Assembly: GCA_021796905.1 (NCBI GenBank)
Contig: JAKABK010000096.1
Span: forward strand, 1 to 7,036
From: Actinomycetes bacterium
Lineage (GTDB): Bacteria; Actinomycetota; Acidimicrobiia; Acidimicrobiales; Palsa-688
Direction of reading: 5' to 3'
Length of the DNA stretch: 7,036 nucleotides
The notes under the pieces were generated by a model that did not search any database, had not been told where the DNA came from, and saw nothing but the letters and a program-made list of their open reading frames with translations. Positions 1-5,938 of the stretch are shown here, piece after piece. Each line of letters begins with the position of its first letter. Positions within the stretch are counted from its first letter, which is position 1. The position numbers were made by a program, and so were the translations under genes.

Positions 1-8
1 TCCGCCGG

Positions 9-1043
9 TCAGCGTCCCCCGGTGATGGGACGGTGGCGTTGGGCGACGCCTGCCGGGCCGTAAGGGTAGTCGCCGATATGGATCTCGCTCGCCTCGTCGA
101 GACGGTCGGTCTCCTCCCCGCTCAGTCGCAGATCGGCGGCCCCGAGGTTGTCGGCCAGCTGGTCGAGGGTACGTGCCCCGAGGATCACGCTGGTCACCCC
201 CGGGCGGGCCATCAGCCAGGCGAGCGCGACCTGCGAGAGCGAGGAGCCCCGTCCGGTCGCCACGTCACGCACCGCGTCGATCACCCGCCAGGTGCGCTCC
301 TCGCGTGCCCGCGGGCCGTAGGCCTCCATGCCGCGCTCGGGGTTCTCGCCGAGACGGGTCGCCCCGGTCGGCACCTCCTCGCGGCTGTACTTGCCGGTCA
401 GCCACCCGCCGCCGAGAGGCGACCACGGCAGGATCCCGATCCCCGACGCCAGGCACGCCGGGACCAGCTCCCATTCGACCTCGCGGACCAGCAGGCTGTA
501 CTGGGGCTGGAGGGTCACCGGCGGGCTTAGGTGCCGGTGCTCGGCGAGGTCGACGGCCCGCTGGAGCTGCCAGCCGGTGAAGTTGGACAGCCCGAAGTAG
601 TGGATCTTGCCTGCCCGCACCAGGTCGTCGAGGCAGCCGAGGGTCTCCTCCAAGGGGGTGAGGGCGTCGAAGGCGTGCACCTGGTAGAGGTCGACGCAGT
701 CGACGCCGAGACGCCGCAGGCTCGCGTCGAGCGCCCGGCGCAGGTGGCGGCGCGACAGGCCGACCCCGTTGGGTTCATCGGAGGTCGGGAAGCGACCCTT
801 GGTGGCGATCACCACCCGGTCGCGGGTCTCGGAGGGGCGTTGGGCCAACCAGCGGCCGATGATCGTCTCCGAAGCACCCCCGGCGTAGACGTCCGCGGTG
901 TCGACCAGGGTTCCGCCCGCTTCGACGAAACGGTCGAGCTGGGCGTGGGACCCGGCCTCGTCGGTCTCCGCGCCGAAGGTCATCGTCCCGAGCGCCAGCG
1001 CCGAGACCGCGGTGCCGCTGCGCCCGAGGTTGCGGTACTCCAT
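9..1043 (-). CDS. Aldo/keto reductase family oxidoreductase
   Basis: This is a 344-residue cytosolic NAD(P)H-dependent oxidoreductase of the aldo/keto reductase superfamily, expected to fold as a TIM barrel and interconvert carbonyls and alcohols. The full catalytic tetrad is visible: D48 and Y53 in the VDTADVY stretch, K82 in IATKG, and H123 in YQVHAFD. The N-terminal GRSGTAVSALALGTMTFG, the central GLSNFTGWQL (about 151-160), and the C-terminal SVILGARTLDQLADNL (about 285-300, cofactor region) are typical of the family. Length is normal and the gene is complete. The ATG at 1043 is supported by a strong Shine-Dalgarno sequence. The gene is divergent from the glycosyltransferase, with an 86-bp gap, so it is probably transcribed alone in this window; what follows it beyond position 9 is unseen. 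The substrate cannot be told from sequence. Family assignment is secure; physiological role is unknown. Confidence 0.95.
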   Translation of the reverse strand: MEYRNLGRSGTAVSALALGTMTFGAETDEAGSHAQLDRFVEAGGTLVDTADVYAGGASETIIGRWLAQRPSETRDRVVIATKGRFPTSDEPNGVGLSRRHLRRALDASLRRLGVDCVDLYQVHAFDALTPLEETLGCLDDLVRAGKIHYFGLSNFTGWQLQRAVDLAEHRHLSPPVTLQPQYSLLVREVEWELVPACLASGIGILPWSPLGGGWLTGKYSREEVPTGATRLGENPERGMEAYGPRAREERTWRVIDAVRDVATGRGSSLSQVALAWLMARPGVTSVILGARTLDQLADNLGAADLRLSGEETDRLDEASEIHIGDYPYGPAGVAQRHRPITGGR

Positions 1044-1047
1044 CGTG

Positions 1048-1055
1048 CCTCCTCC
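1048..1055 (-). promoter_or_regulatory. Strong Shine-Dalgarno sequence of the aldo/keto reductase
   Basis: On the minus strand GGAGGAGG precedes the ATG at 1043; the GGAGG core ends 7 nt before the start codon. This fixes the start and marks this gene as leadered, unlike its divergent neighbour. No convincing -10/-35 pair was found further upstream: TAGAGC at 1091-1086 is the best weak candidate. Confidence 0.8.
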
Positions 1056-1115
1056 GCGCCCCGGGGTCCCGGGGTCGCACCCGGCGCTCTACCCGGGTCG
1101 CGCTCGGCTCACCCG

Positions 1116-1121
1116 TAGGAT
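1116..1121 (+). promoter_or_regulatory. Candidate -10 element of the glycosyltransferase gene
   Basis: TAGGAT matches the TANNNT actinobacterial -10 pattern and ends 8 nt before the GTG at 1130, so transcription could begin at or next to the start codon. The same bases contain AGGA (1117-1120), which could instead act as a weak ribosome binding site with 9-nt spacing. No clear -35 hexamer is visible. The two readings cannot be separated here. Confidence 0.4.
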
Positions 1122-1129
1122 CCCCCGGG

Positions 1130-2308
1130 GTGGGAGCGCTCGGGTGGGCCGCGTGGGCCCTGGTCGCCGTGTGGGTCGGGGTGCTGGTCGCACCGTGGCG
1201 GCCGTGGACCACCGCCGTGAGGCTGCCGAGCGCGTCCCCCGGCCCCGGCTCCCCGGGGCCCGAGCTGCCGTTACCGTGGCCGCCGACGGCGATCGTGGTC
1301 GCTGCGCGCGACGAGGCGACGCTCGTGGGTCGCAGCGTCGGCGCCCTCGCCCGCCAGGACTACCCGGGACCGGTGAGGGTGGTGGTGGTCGACGACGAGA
1401 GCACCGACGGCACCGCAGAGGCAGCCCTGGCGGCGGCCGCCGGCGGGCGGGTGCCGGTCGAAGTGCTCCGTGGCGAGCCCCGACCCGAGGGTTGGGTCGG
1501 CAAGTCCTGGGCGCTCCACCAGGGTGTCGCCCACGTCGCGACCACCGGCGTCGCGCCGAAATGGCTGCTGTTCACCGACGCCGACATCGTGCACCCGCCC
1601 GGCTCCCTCCGCCGTCTCGTGGAGTCAGCCGTGGGCGACGGGCGCGACGAGGTGTCGCTCATGGCCCGCCTGCGGGTCGACACCGCCTGGGAGCGGCTGG
1701 TCGTGCCGGCGTTCGTCTACTTCTTCGCGCTGCTGTACCCGTTCCGCCTGGTCGCCGCGCGGGGCCCGGTCGCGGCAGCGGCGGGCGGCTGTGCCCTGGT
1801 GCGTGCCGAGGCGCTCGAACGCGCCGGCGGGATCGCCACTATCCGCTCAGCGGTCATCGACGACGTCGCCCTCGCCCGGGCGTTGAAGCGCTCCGGCGCC
1901 CGGATCTGGCTCGGCCTCGCCGACGAGGTCCGCAGCGTCCGTCCCTACCCCCATCTCGCCGACCTGTGGCGGATGGTGACGCGCAGCGCCTTCACCCAAC
2001 TGCGCTGTTCGCTGGTGCTGCTCACGGTGACCGTGGCTGCGCTGCTGGCCGTCTTCGCCGGGCCTCTCGCGCTCGTCGCCGCCGGGGTCGCCGCAGGCCG
2101 GCCGCTGGTGGCCCTGGCGGGAGCACTGTCGTGGGTGGTGATGGCCGGCACCTACCTGCCGATGATCCGCTACTACCGGCTCCGTCCGACCTGGGCGCTG
2201 GCCCTGCCGGCCGCGGCGGCGCTGTACGCGGCGATGACCGTGGACTCCGCCCGGCGCCACCGCGGCGGCGGGGTCGAGTGGAAGGGTCGGCGCTACCGAC
2301 CCGACTGA
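1130..2308 (+). CDS. HpnB-like family 2 glycosyltransferase, membrane-anchored
   Basis: This 392-residue membrane glycosyltransferase belongs to family GT2 and resembles the hopene-associated HpnB group. An N-terminal hydrophobic anchor (about 5-23) is followed by a GT-A domain starting at AIVVAARDEA (54-63). Nucleotide-sugar and metal-binding acidic residues are visible at VVVVDDEST (D88, D89) and in the DAD motif of FTDADIVH (D150, D152). The acceptor/catalytic region includes AAGGCALVRAEALERAGG (217-234) and AVIDDVALA (D244, D245). Two or three C-terminal membrane spans follow (about 294-322, 326-344, 354-371). The protein probably transfers a sugar from an activated donor to a lipid acceptor at the inner face of the membrane. 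GTG at 1130 is chosen because it follows a plausible -10 and begins the anchor. No squalene-hopene cyclase or other hopanoid gene is in the window, so the hopanoid link rests on similarity only, and I withhold a symbol. Confidence 0.85.
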   Translation: MGALGWAAWALVAVWVGVLVAPWRPWTTAVRLPSASPGPGSPGPELPLPWPPTAIVVAARDEATLVGRSVGALARQDYPGPVRVVVVDDESTDGTAEAALAAAAGGRVPVEVLRGEPRPEGWVGKSWALHQGVAHVATTGVAPKWLLFTDADIVHPPGSLRRLVESAVGDGRDEVSLMARLRVDTAWERLVVPAFVYFFALLYPFRLVAARGPVAAAAGGCALVRAEALERAGGIATIRSAVIDDVALARALKRSGARIWLGLADEVRSVRPYPHLADLWRMVTRSAFTQLRCSLVLLTVTVAALLAVFAGPLALVAAGVAAGRPLVALAGALSWVVMAGTYLPMIRYYRLRPTWALALPAAAALYAAMTVDSARRHRGGGVEWKGRRYRPD

Positions 2309-2319
2309 CCCGCCGTCGA

Positions 2320-2333
2320 CGAACAAGTGTTCG
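2320..2333. promoter_or_regulatory. LexA operator (SOS box) upstream of the alkB-like gene
   Basis: CGAACAAGTGTTCG contains the perfect inverted repeat CGAAC-N4-GTTCG, which is the LexA/DinR consensus core of Bacillus and actinobacteria. The symmetry extends inward to GAACA-N2-TGTTC. It sits 10 bp upstream of the TACACT -10 element, where the -35 hexamer would lie, so bound LexA would block RNA polymerase. It lies 12 bp after the glycosyltransferase stop. Matching the consensus is direct observation; LexA control of the downstream gene is inferred. No second GAAC-N4-GTTC site was seen in the window. Confidence 0.82.
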
Positions 2334-2343
2334 GGTGCTCGGG

Positions 2344-2349
2344 TACACT
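2344..2349 (+). promoter_or_regulatory. -10 element of the alkB-like gene
   Basis: TACACT is a good TANNNT -10 element and ends 9 nt before the GTG at 2359, predicting a leaderless or nearly leaderless transcript. A 17-18 bp spacer puts the -35 region at 2320-2326, inside the LexA box; CGAACA there shares three positions (ACA) with TTGACA. The promoter lets the gene be expressed separately from the upstream glycosyltransferase. Confidence 0.6.
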
Positions 2350-2358
2350 TCGGTCCCG

Positions 2359-2991
2359 GTGCTCGCCATCCAGCCGTCGCTGTTCGACCCGACGATCCTG
2401 CCGGCAGGCCCGGACGGGCGTAGCAGCACCGGACCGCTCCGGCGCCGGGACCTCGGGAGCGGAGCGTGGGTGGAGCACTGCCCGGCGTGGCTCCCCGGCA
2501 CAGCACTGCTCGACGTCCTCTTGGGGGCGGTCCCGTGGCGGGCCGAGCGGCGGGTGATGTACGAACGCGTCGTCGAGGTCCCGCGCCTCCTCGCTTTCTA
2601 CTCCGAGGGAGAGGAGCTGCCCGACCGGCGCCTCGAAGAGGCCCGTGACGCCCTCGACGACCGGTACGGGGAGGAGCTGGGCGAGCCGTTCGCCACCGCC
2701 GGGCTGTGCCTGTACCGCGACGGCCGCGACAGTGTCGCCTGGCACGGCGACACCGTCGGGCGCGGCGCCCGGGAGGACACCGTGGTCGCGATCGTCTCGT
2801 TCGGGGCGACGAGGAGGCTGCTGCTGCGGCCGGTTGGTGGCGGTCCGAGCCTGCGCTTCGAGCTCGCCGACGGTGACCTCCTGGTGATGGGCGGGAGCTG
2901 CCAGCGCACCTGGCAGCACGCGGTCCCGAAGACCACCAGCGTGCTCGGCCCCCGCTCGAGCGTGCAGTTCCGGCCGAGAGGGGTCCGCTGA
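2359..2991 (+). CDS. AlkB-type 2-oxoglutarate/Fe(II) DNA repair dioxygenase
   Basis: This 210-residue cytosolic enzyme belongs to the AlkB family, which removes alkyl groups (such as 1-methyladenine and 3-methylcytosine) from DNA or RNA by oxidative demethylation using Fe(II), oxygen and 2-oxoglutarate. The iron-binding triad is intact: H129 and D131 in AWHGD, and H187 in TWQHAVPK. The 2-oxoglutarate-binding R-x5-R motif is R199 and R205 in PRSSVQFR. LCLYRDGRDSVAWHGD (117-131) and GDLLVMGGSCQRTWQH (172-187) are hallmark blocks. The substrate-lid region (about 60-100) includes PWRAERRVMYERVVEVPR. The frame is open far upstream, but GTG at 2359 is chosen because it follows the -10 element and begins the conserved QPSLFD. 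GTG 2335 is an alternative. The gene lies 50 bp after the glycosyltransferase with its own SOS-type promoter, which fits a damage-induced repair role. Its actual substrate may be DNA or RNA. Confidence 0.92.
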   Translation: MLAIQPSLFDPTILPAGPDGRSSTGPLRRRDLGSGAWVEHCPAWLPGTALLDVLLGAVPWRAERRVMYERVVEVPRLLAFYSEGEELPDRRLEEARDALDDRYGEELGEPFATAGLCLYRDGRDSVAWHGDTVGRGAREDTVVAIVSFGATRRLLLRPVGGGPSLRFELADGDLLVMGGSCQRTWQHAVPKTTSVLGPRSSVQFRPRGVR

Positions 2992-2999
2992 GGAGGCGT

Positions 3000-3015
3000 G
3001 GGCGCGGCTGCGCCC
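3000..3015. terminator. Candidate hairpin terminator between convergent genes
   Basis: GGGCGC (3000-3005) and GCGCCC (3010-3015) form a perfect 6-bp stem with a GGCT loop, extendable by one G-T pair. It lies 8 bp after the alkB-like stop and 52 bp before the end of the convergent patatin gene, so it could serve either strand. No T-tract follows, so intrinsic termination is uncertain; chance is possible at this GC content. Confidence 0.4.
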
Positions 3016-3067
3016 GGGTCGCGGGTAGCGCCAGCTCGTCCCCCACTGGCCCGATGACGGCAGGGGA

Positions 3068-3943
3068 TCAGGCGTTCCAGGCGTCGGCGAGGCGGGTGGC
3101 CTCCTCGGCGGCCTGCCGGCGGCCGATGGCGAAGGCGTCACGGGCGAGACCCTGGTCCATCAGCTTCGAGCCCCAGCCCGACAGGTCGAGGAAGTCCGCC
3201 CCGGGGACCACCACCTCGCAGCGCCCCCGGGAGGCCACCTCGTCCAGCTCGGCGCGGACAGCAGCATCGAGCATGTCGGTCAAGGGGTCCGAGAAACCCT
3301 CGGGGGCCTCCAGGGCGAAGCAGGAGACCGCCACCACCACGTCGTGGCCGGCGGCGAGATCGGCGTTGAGAGGAGTCTTCATCCCGCCGTCCATGTAGCG
3401 CCGGCCGTCGATCTCCACCGGTGGGAAGATCCCCGGCACCGCGCAACTCGAGGCCACCGCCAGATCCAGCGGCACGCCCGCAGCACGGTCCCAGACCCGC
3501 AGGCCCCCGGTCTCGACGTCGACCGCGCTGCAGCGGTAACGCTCCGGCCAGGCCTGGTCGCGCACCGGGGAGAAAAGTCCCAGGTAAGTGGCTGCAGGCG
3601 GGGTGGGGGCCTCGAGCGAGATGCGGCCGAGCTCTCGACGGACCGCCTCGGGGGAGCCGGCCGACGACGCCGCCCGGGCGAGCTCGGTCATCAACAGTTC
3701 CATTCCTGTCGGGGATCCGGGGGGGAGCTCGGGCTCGGGCCATGGGGTGTCGAGGATCGCCAGGGCGGCCTCGAGATCCCAGCCGAGGGTCAGCTCGGCA
3801 CCGACGATCGAGCCGGCAGAAGTCCCGACCACCAGGTCGGCGCCCCCCAGGTCGACTCCCGCCTCGGCGAGCCCGACGACCAGCCCCGACTCCCAGCCGA
3901 CCCCTACCGGGCCGCCACCTCCGAGCACCAGCGCACGCGACAT
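3068..3943 (-). CDS. Patatin-like phospholipase (RssA/YchK-type)
   Basis: This 291-residue serine hydrolase has a patatin domain and is expected to be cytosolic or peripheral, cleaving acyl ester bonds of lipids through a Ser-Asp dyad. The oxyanion-hole glycine run is LGGGGPVG (7-14). The nucleophile is S42 in the GTSAG elbow (40-44, family motif GxSxG), and the catalytic aspartate is D185 in RRYMDGGMKTPLNADLA. SSCAVPGIFPPVEIDGRRYMDGG (from about 165) is the classic second block. No signal peptide is seen. An upstream extension of 15 codons is open, but ATG at 3943 is preferred: it starts directly at the conserved SRALVLGGGG and lies 7 nt after a -10 element. The gene is divergent from the MFS exporter and convergent with the alkB-like gene. 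The physiological lipid substrate is unknown. Confidence 0.92.
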   Translation of the reverse strand: MSRALVLGGGGPVGVGWESGLVVGLAEAGVDLGGADLVVGTSAGSIVGAELTLGWDLEAALAILDTPWPEPELPPGSPTGMELLMTELARAASSAGSPEAVRRELGRISLEAPTPPAATYLGLFSPVRDQAWPERYRCSAVDVETGGLRVWDRAAGVPLDLAVASSCAVPGIFPPVEIDGRRYMDGGMKTPLNADLAAGHDVVVAVSCFALEAPEGFSDPLTDMLDAAVRAELDEVASRGRCEVVVPGADFLDLSGWGSKLMDQGLARDAFAIGRRQAAEEATRLADAWNA

Positions 3944-3950
3944 GCCCCGC

Positions 3951-3979
3951 AACCTACTTCCGGTTCGCGGCTCTGCCCA
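3951..3979 (-). promoter_or_regulatory. Promoter of the patatin-like gene
   Basis: On the minus strand TAGGTT (3956-3951) is a -10 element ending 7 nt before the ATG at 3943. TGGGCA (3979-3974), 17 bp upstream, matches TTGACA at four of six positions. There is no purine-rich Shine-Dalgarno sequence between promoter and start, so a leaderless transcript is likely. Confidence 0.55.
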
Positions 3980-3989
3980 CGCCCACACC

Positions 3990-3995
3990 TATGCT
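3990..3995 (+). promoter_or_regulatory. -10 element of the MFS exporter gene
   Basis: TATGCT is a strong -10 match and ends 8 nt before the GTG at 4004, predicting a leaderless transcript beginning at this GTG. The -35 position (about 3967-3972, GCGGCT) is a poor match. It faces away from the patatin promoter in the same 60-bp gap. Confidence 0.55.
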
Positions 3996-4003
3996 GCCCC
4001 GCC

Positions 4004-5251
4004 GTGGCGGGTCGGCGGGTGATGATCGACCTCGCCCCGCTGCGGCGATCCCGTGATTTCCGCCTGATCGTCGGGGGGCAGCTGCTCTCCACCCTCGGCA
4101 CCCAGCTGACCGCGGTCGCGGTGCCGTACCAGGTCTTCCGTATCACCGGCTCCTCGCTCGACGTCGGCCTCGTCTCGCTCGCACAGCTCGTGCCGCTGCT
4201 CGTCTGCTCCCTCTACGGCGGGTCGGTGATCGACGCGGTCGACCGCCGCCGCCTGCTGGTAGCGGTCGGGTTGCTGATGGCCGCGTCCAGCGCCGGGCTC
4301 GGCGTCAACGCCGACCTCGGCCCGGCGCTGTGGCCACTGTTCGTCGCCCCGGCGTTCACCGCCGGCCTCGCAGGTTTCGCCAGCCCGGCCCGCAACGCGA
4401 TGGTGCCCCGACTGGTCGGCCTGGCCGACGTGCCGACCGCAGCGGCGATGTTCCAGGCGCTGTACCAGTTCGGCTCGGTCGTCGGACCGGCGGTCGGCGG
4501 CCTGCTCCTCGCCGGCGCCGGCGTGCACTTCGTCTACTGGGCCGACGTCGCCGGATACGGAGCAGCGGTCGCTGCCGCCTGGGCCATCGCCCCCCAGCCA
4601 CCCGACGCCCACGCACCCCGCCCCGGCCTGCGCTCGATCATCGAGGGTTTCGCCTATGTCCGCTCCCGCCAGGAGATCCTCGGCGCCTACGTGATCGACA
4701 TCGACGCCATGGTCTTCGGCATGCCCCGGGCGCTGTTCCCGGCGCTCGCTCTCAGGGTGTTCAAGGGCGGGGCGCGCACCCTCGGGTTCTTGTACTCCTC
4801 GGTCGGCGTCGGGGCCCTCCTCGGGGCCTTGACCACCGGTTGGGTCACCCGGGTCCGCCGCCAGGGCCTTGCGGTCACAGCCGCGGTGCTGGCGTGGGGG
4901 GCGGCGATCACCGCCTTCGGACTGGTCCACTACCTCCCGGTCGCCCTCGTCCTGCTGGCGGTCGCCGGGTGGGCCGACGTGATCTCGGCGGTGTTCCGCA
5001 ACACGATCATCCAGCTGAGCGTCCCCGACCGGCTCCGCGGTCGGCTGCAGGGTTTCCAGATCGGGGTGGTCCAAGGCGGTCCCCGTCTCGGGGACCTGGA
5101 GGCCGGCGGGGTGGCCTCCGCGGTCGGGATCGAGGCGTCGATCGTCTCCGGCGGAGCTCTGTGCATCCTCGGTGCCCTGGTCATCTCCCGGGCCCTGCCC
5201 CGCTTCCGGAAGGTGACCCTCGACCCTTCGACCACCACAGCCCCGAGCTGA
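4004..5251 (+). CDS. MFS exporter, EntS-like (MFS_3) family
   Basis: This 415-residue protein is a proton-coupled major facilitator in the cytoplasmic membrane, most like the EntS/MFS_3 group that exports siderophores, macrolides or other small molecules. It shows about 12 hydrophobic spans. The N-terminal PLRRSRDFRLIVGGQLLSTL (12-31) and PYQVFRITGSSLDVGLV (41-57) are typical of the group. The loop 2-3 signature (motif A) is GGSVIDAVDRRR (72-83), with D77 and R81-R83. A central cytoplasmic loop spans about 197-222. The C-terminal block SVPDRLRGRLQGFQIGVVQG (339-358) then GGPRLGDLEAGG (358-369) is also characteristic. The frame is open well upstream, across the patatin gene, but that part is a shadow. 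GTG 4004 is chosen from the -10 element; ATG 4022 is the alternative and lacks a good Shine-Dalgarno. Substrate is not predictable; no siderophore or antibiotic genes lie alongside. Confidence 0.9.
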   Translation: MAGRRVMIDLAPLRRSRDFRLIVGGQLLSTLGTQLTAVAVPYQVFRITGSSLDVGLVSLAQLVPLLVCSLYGGSVIDAVDRRRLLVAVGLLMAASSAGLGVNADLGPALWPLFVAPAFTAGLAGFASPARNAMVPRLVGLADVPTAAAMFQALYQFGSVVGPAVGGLLLAGAGVHFVYWADVAGYGAAVAAAWAIAPQPPDAHAPRPGLRSIIEGFAYVRSRQEILGAYVIDIDAMVFGMPRALFPALALRVFKGGARTLGFLYSSVGVGALLGALTTGWVTRVRRQGLAVTAAVLAWGAAITAFGLVHYLPVALVLLAVAGWADVISAVFRNTIIQLSVPDRLRGRLQGFQIGVVQGGPRLGDLEAGGVASAVGIEASIVSGGALCILGALVISRALPRFRKVTLDPSTTTAPS

Positions 5252-5257
5252 CCGGCC

Positions 5258-5278
5258 GCCCTGCCGACACCGCAGGGC
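5258..5278. terminator. Candidate hairpin terminator after the MFS gene
   Basis: GCCCTGC (5258-5264) and GCAGGGC (5272-5278) form a perfect 7-bp stem with a 7-nt loop, starting 7 bases after the exporter stop. The next bases (CGTGCTGTCCTGCT) are only weakly T-rich. It lies between convergent genes, so it could stop transcription from both sides. Position and stem perfection support it; lack of a T-run limits confidence. Confidence 0.5.
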
Positions 5279-5345
5279 CGTGCTGTCCTGCTCCGCGGCC
5301 CCGCCGCGCCGTCCTCGGTGGGCACGCTGCGGGCGCGAGCGTCGC

Positions 5346-5879
5346 CTACAGCCAGCCGACCCGGGCCGATGCCGCCACCTCCGCCGGTGGCCGGGCCAGC
5401 TCCCCGGCACGGACCGCTCCGAGCAGGCGGCGGGTCACCCCCAGGATCTCGGGGACGGCCCGACCGAGCGCCGCGGTGTCTACGGCGGTCACGGTGGCCG
5501 GGTCGATCCCCGCCCGGGCGAGCACGCCCGGAAGGTCGGCGAGCTGCGAGCCGACGAAACCGATCGGGTCGGCGGTCAACGCGTCGTCGAAGTGGCGCCG
5601 GCCCGGTTCCCAGCCGGCGAAGCGCGGATGGTGGTGGGCCCGGTCGAAGCTCCCGGGGGCATCGACGCTCTCCAGCAGGTCGGCGCGCCACACCGGCCGG
5701 TCGATCAGGATCGGCTGGGCCGAGTAGATCGAGCCGGGCAGGTCCCGCCGGGCGAGGAGCCTCACCTCGAGGCGTACGCCCCGCTCCGGGCTCTCCTGTC
5801 CGGGCAGCGGGTGCGGGTCGGCGAAGTACAGGTCGCCGACGACCACCCCGACCGTCTCGAAGCCGAATGCGTAGAGCAT
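5346..5879 (-). CDS. Conserved-looking protein of unknown function
   Basis: This 177-residue protein is probably cytosolic: no signal peptide or membrane span is evident. I recognise no named domain. The N-terminal half looks like a compact beta-rich region (MLYAFGFETVGVVVGDLYF, 1-19, then GVRLEVRLLARRDLPGSIY, 34-52). A dense central block follows, rich in residues often conserved: SAQPILIDRPVWRADLLESV (53-72), then a histidine cluster H82-H84 and W90 in FDRAHHHPRFAGWEPGRRHF. The C-terminal part (about 105-165) looks helical. The composition and codon use are like the neighbours, so it is a real gene. The frame is open to a TTG at 5915, but ATG 5879 is preferred: GAGAGG at 5894-5889 lies 9 nt upstream, and the promoter -10 covers the TTG. 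It converges on the MFS gene and is divergent from the LysM gene. A metal-binding or enzymatic role is only a guess. Confidence 0.8.
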   Translation of the reverse strand: MLYAFGFETVGVVVGDLYFADPHPLPGQESPERGVRLEVRLLARRDLPGSIYSAQPILIDRPVWRADLLESVDAPGSFDRAHHHPRFAGWEPGRRHFDDALTADPIGFVGSQLADLPGVLARAGIDPATVTAVDTAALGRAVPEILGVTRRLLGAVRAGELARPPAEVAASARVGWL

Positions 5880-5912
5880 CCCGTGCCGCCTCTCGTGGCT
5901 CGATCCCGGTCC

Positions 5913-5932
5913 CAACCTAGGTCAACCCAGGT
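5913..5932. repeat. Two 10-bp direct repeats over the hypothetical gene's promoter
   Basis: CAACCTAGGT (5913-5922) is followed at once by CAACCCAGGT (5923-5932), nine of ten bases identical. The period equals about one helical turn and the first copy covers the -10 element, so a protein-binding site is conceivable. The first copy also contains the palindrome ACCTAGGT. CCCAGGTC recurs at 6113-6120 in the LysM leader. Confidence 0.55.
5914..5919 (-). promoter_or_regulatory. Candidate -10 element of the hypothetical gene
   Basis: On the minus strand TAGGTT (5919-5914) fits the -10 pattern and would start a transcript near 5907, giving a leader of about 28 nt that contains the GAGAGG ribosome binding site. 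TTGACC abuts it directly and so is not spaced as a -35; GTCAGC (5942-5937), 17 bp upstream, is a weak match. Confidence 0.4.
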
Positions 5933-5938
5933 CCGGGC

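Noticed and set aside
898..2358. Open frame running from 898 into the alkB-like gene on the plus strand
   Set aside because: The upstream part is an Arg/Pro/Gly-rich shadow crossing the aldo/keto reductase start and the glycosyltransferase in another frame. Only the part from 2359 has family motifs.
2562..2573. GAACGCGTCGTC as a second SOS-like site
   Set aside because: The right half (CGTC) does not complete GTTC, and it lies inside the alkB-like coding region.
1847..3046. Long minus-strand frame opposite the glycosyltransferase and alkB-like genes
   Set aside because: Low-complexity Arg/Pro/Ala product, spans two real genes and their gap; a GC-bias artefact.
3344..4003. Upstream extension of the MFS exporter frame
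   Set aside because: It is antisense to the patatin gene, has no MFS-like sequence, and precedes the promoter of the exporter.
3989..5410. Long minus-strand frame opposite the MFS gene (473 codons)
   Set aside because: Its product is Gly/Asp/Arg/Glu-rich with no domain; it mirrors the third codon position GC bias of the exporter.
4330..5727. Plus-strand frame of 465 codons across the MFS gene, gap and hypothetical gene
   Set aside because: Arg/Pro/Gly-rich, no motif, overlaps two genes with clear support.
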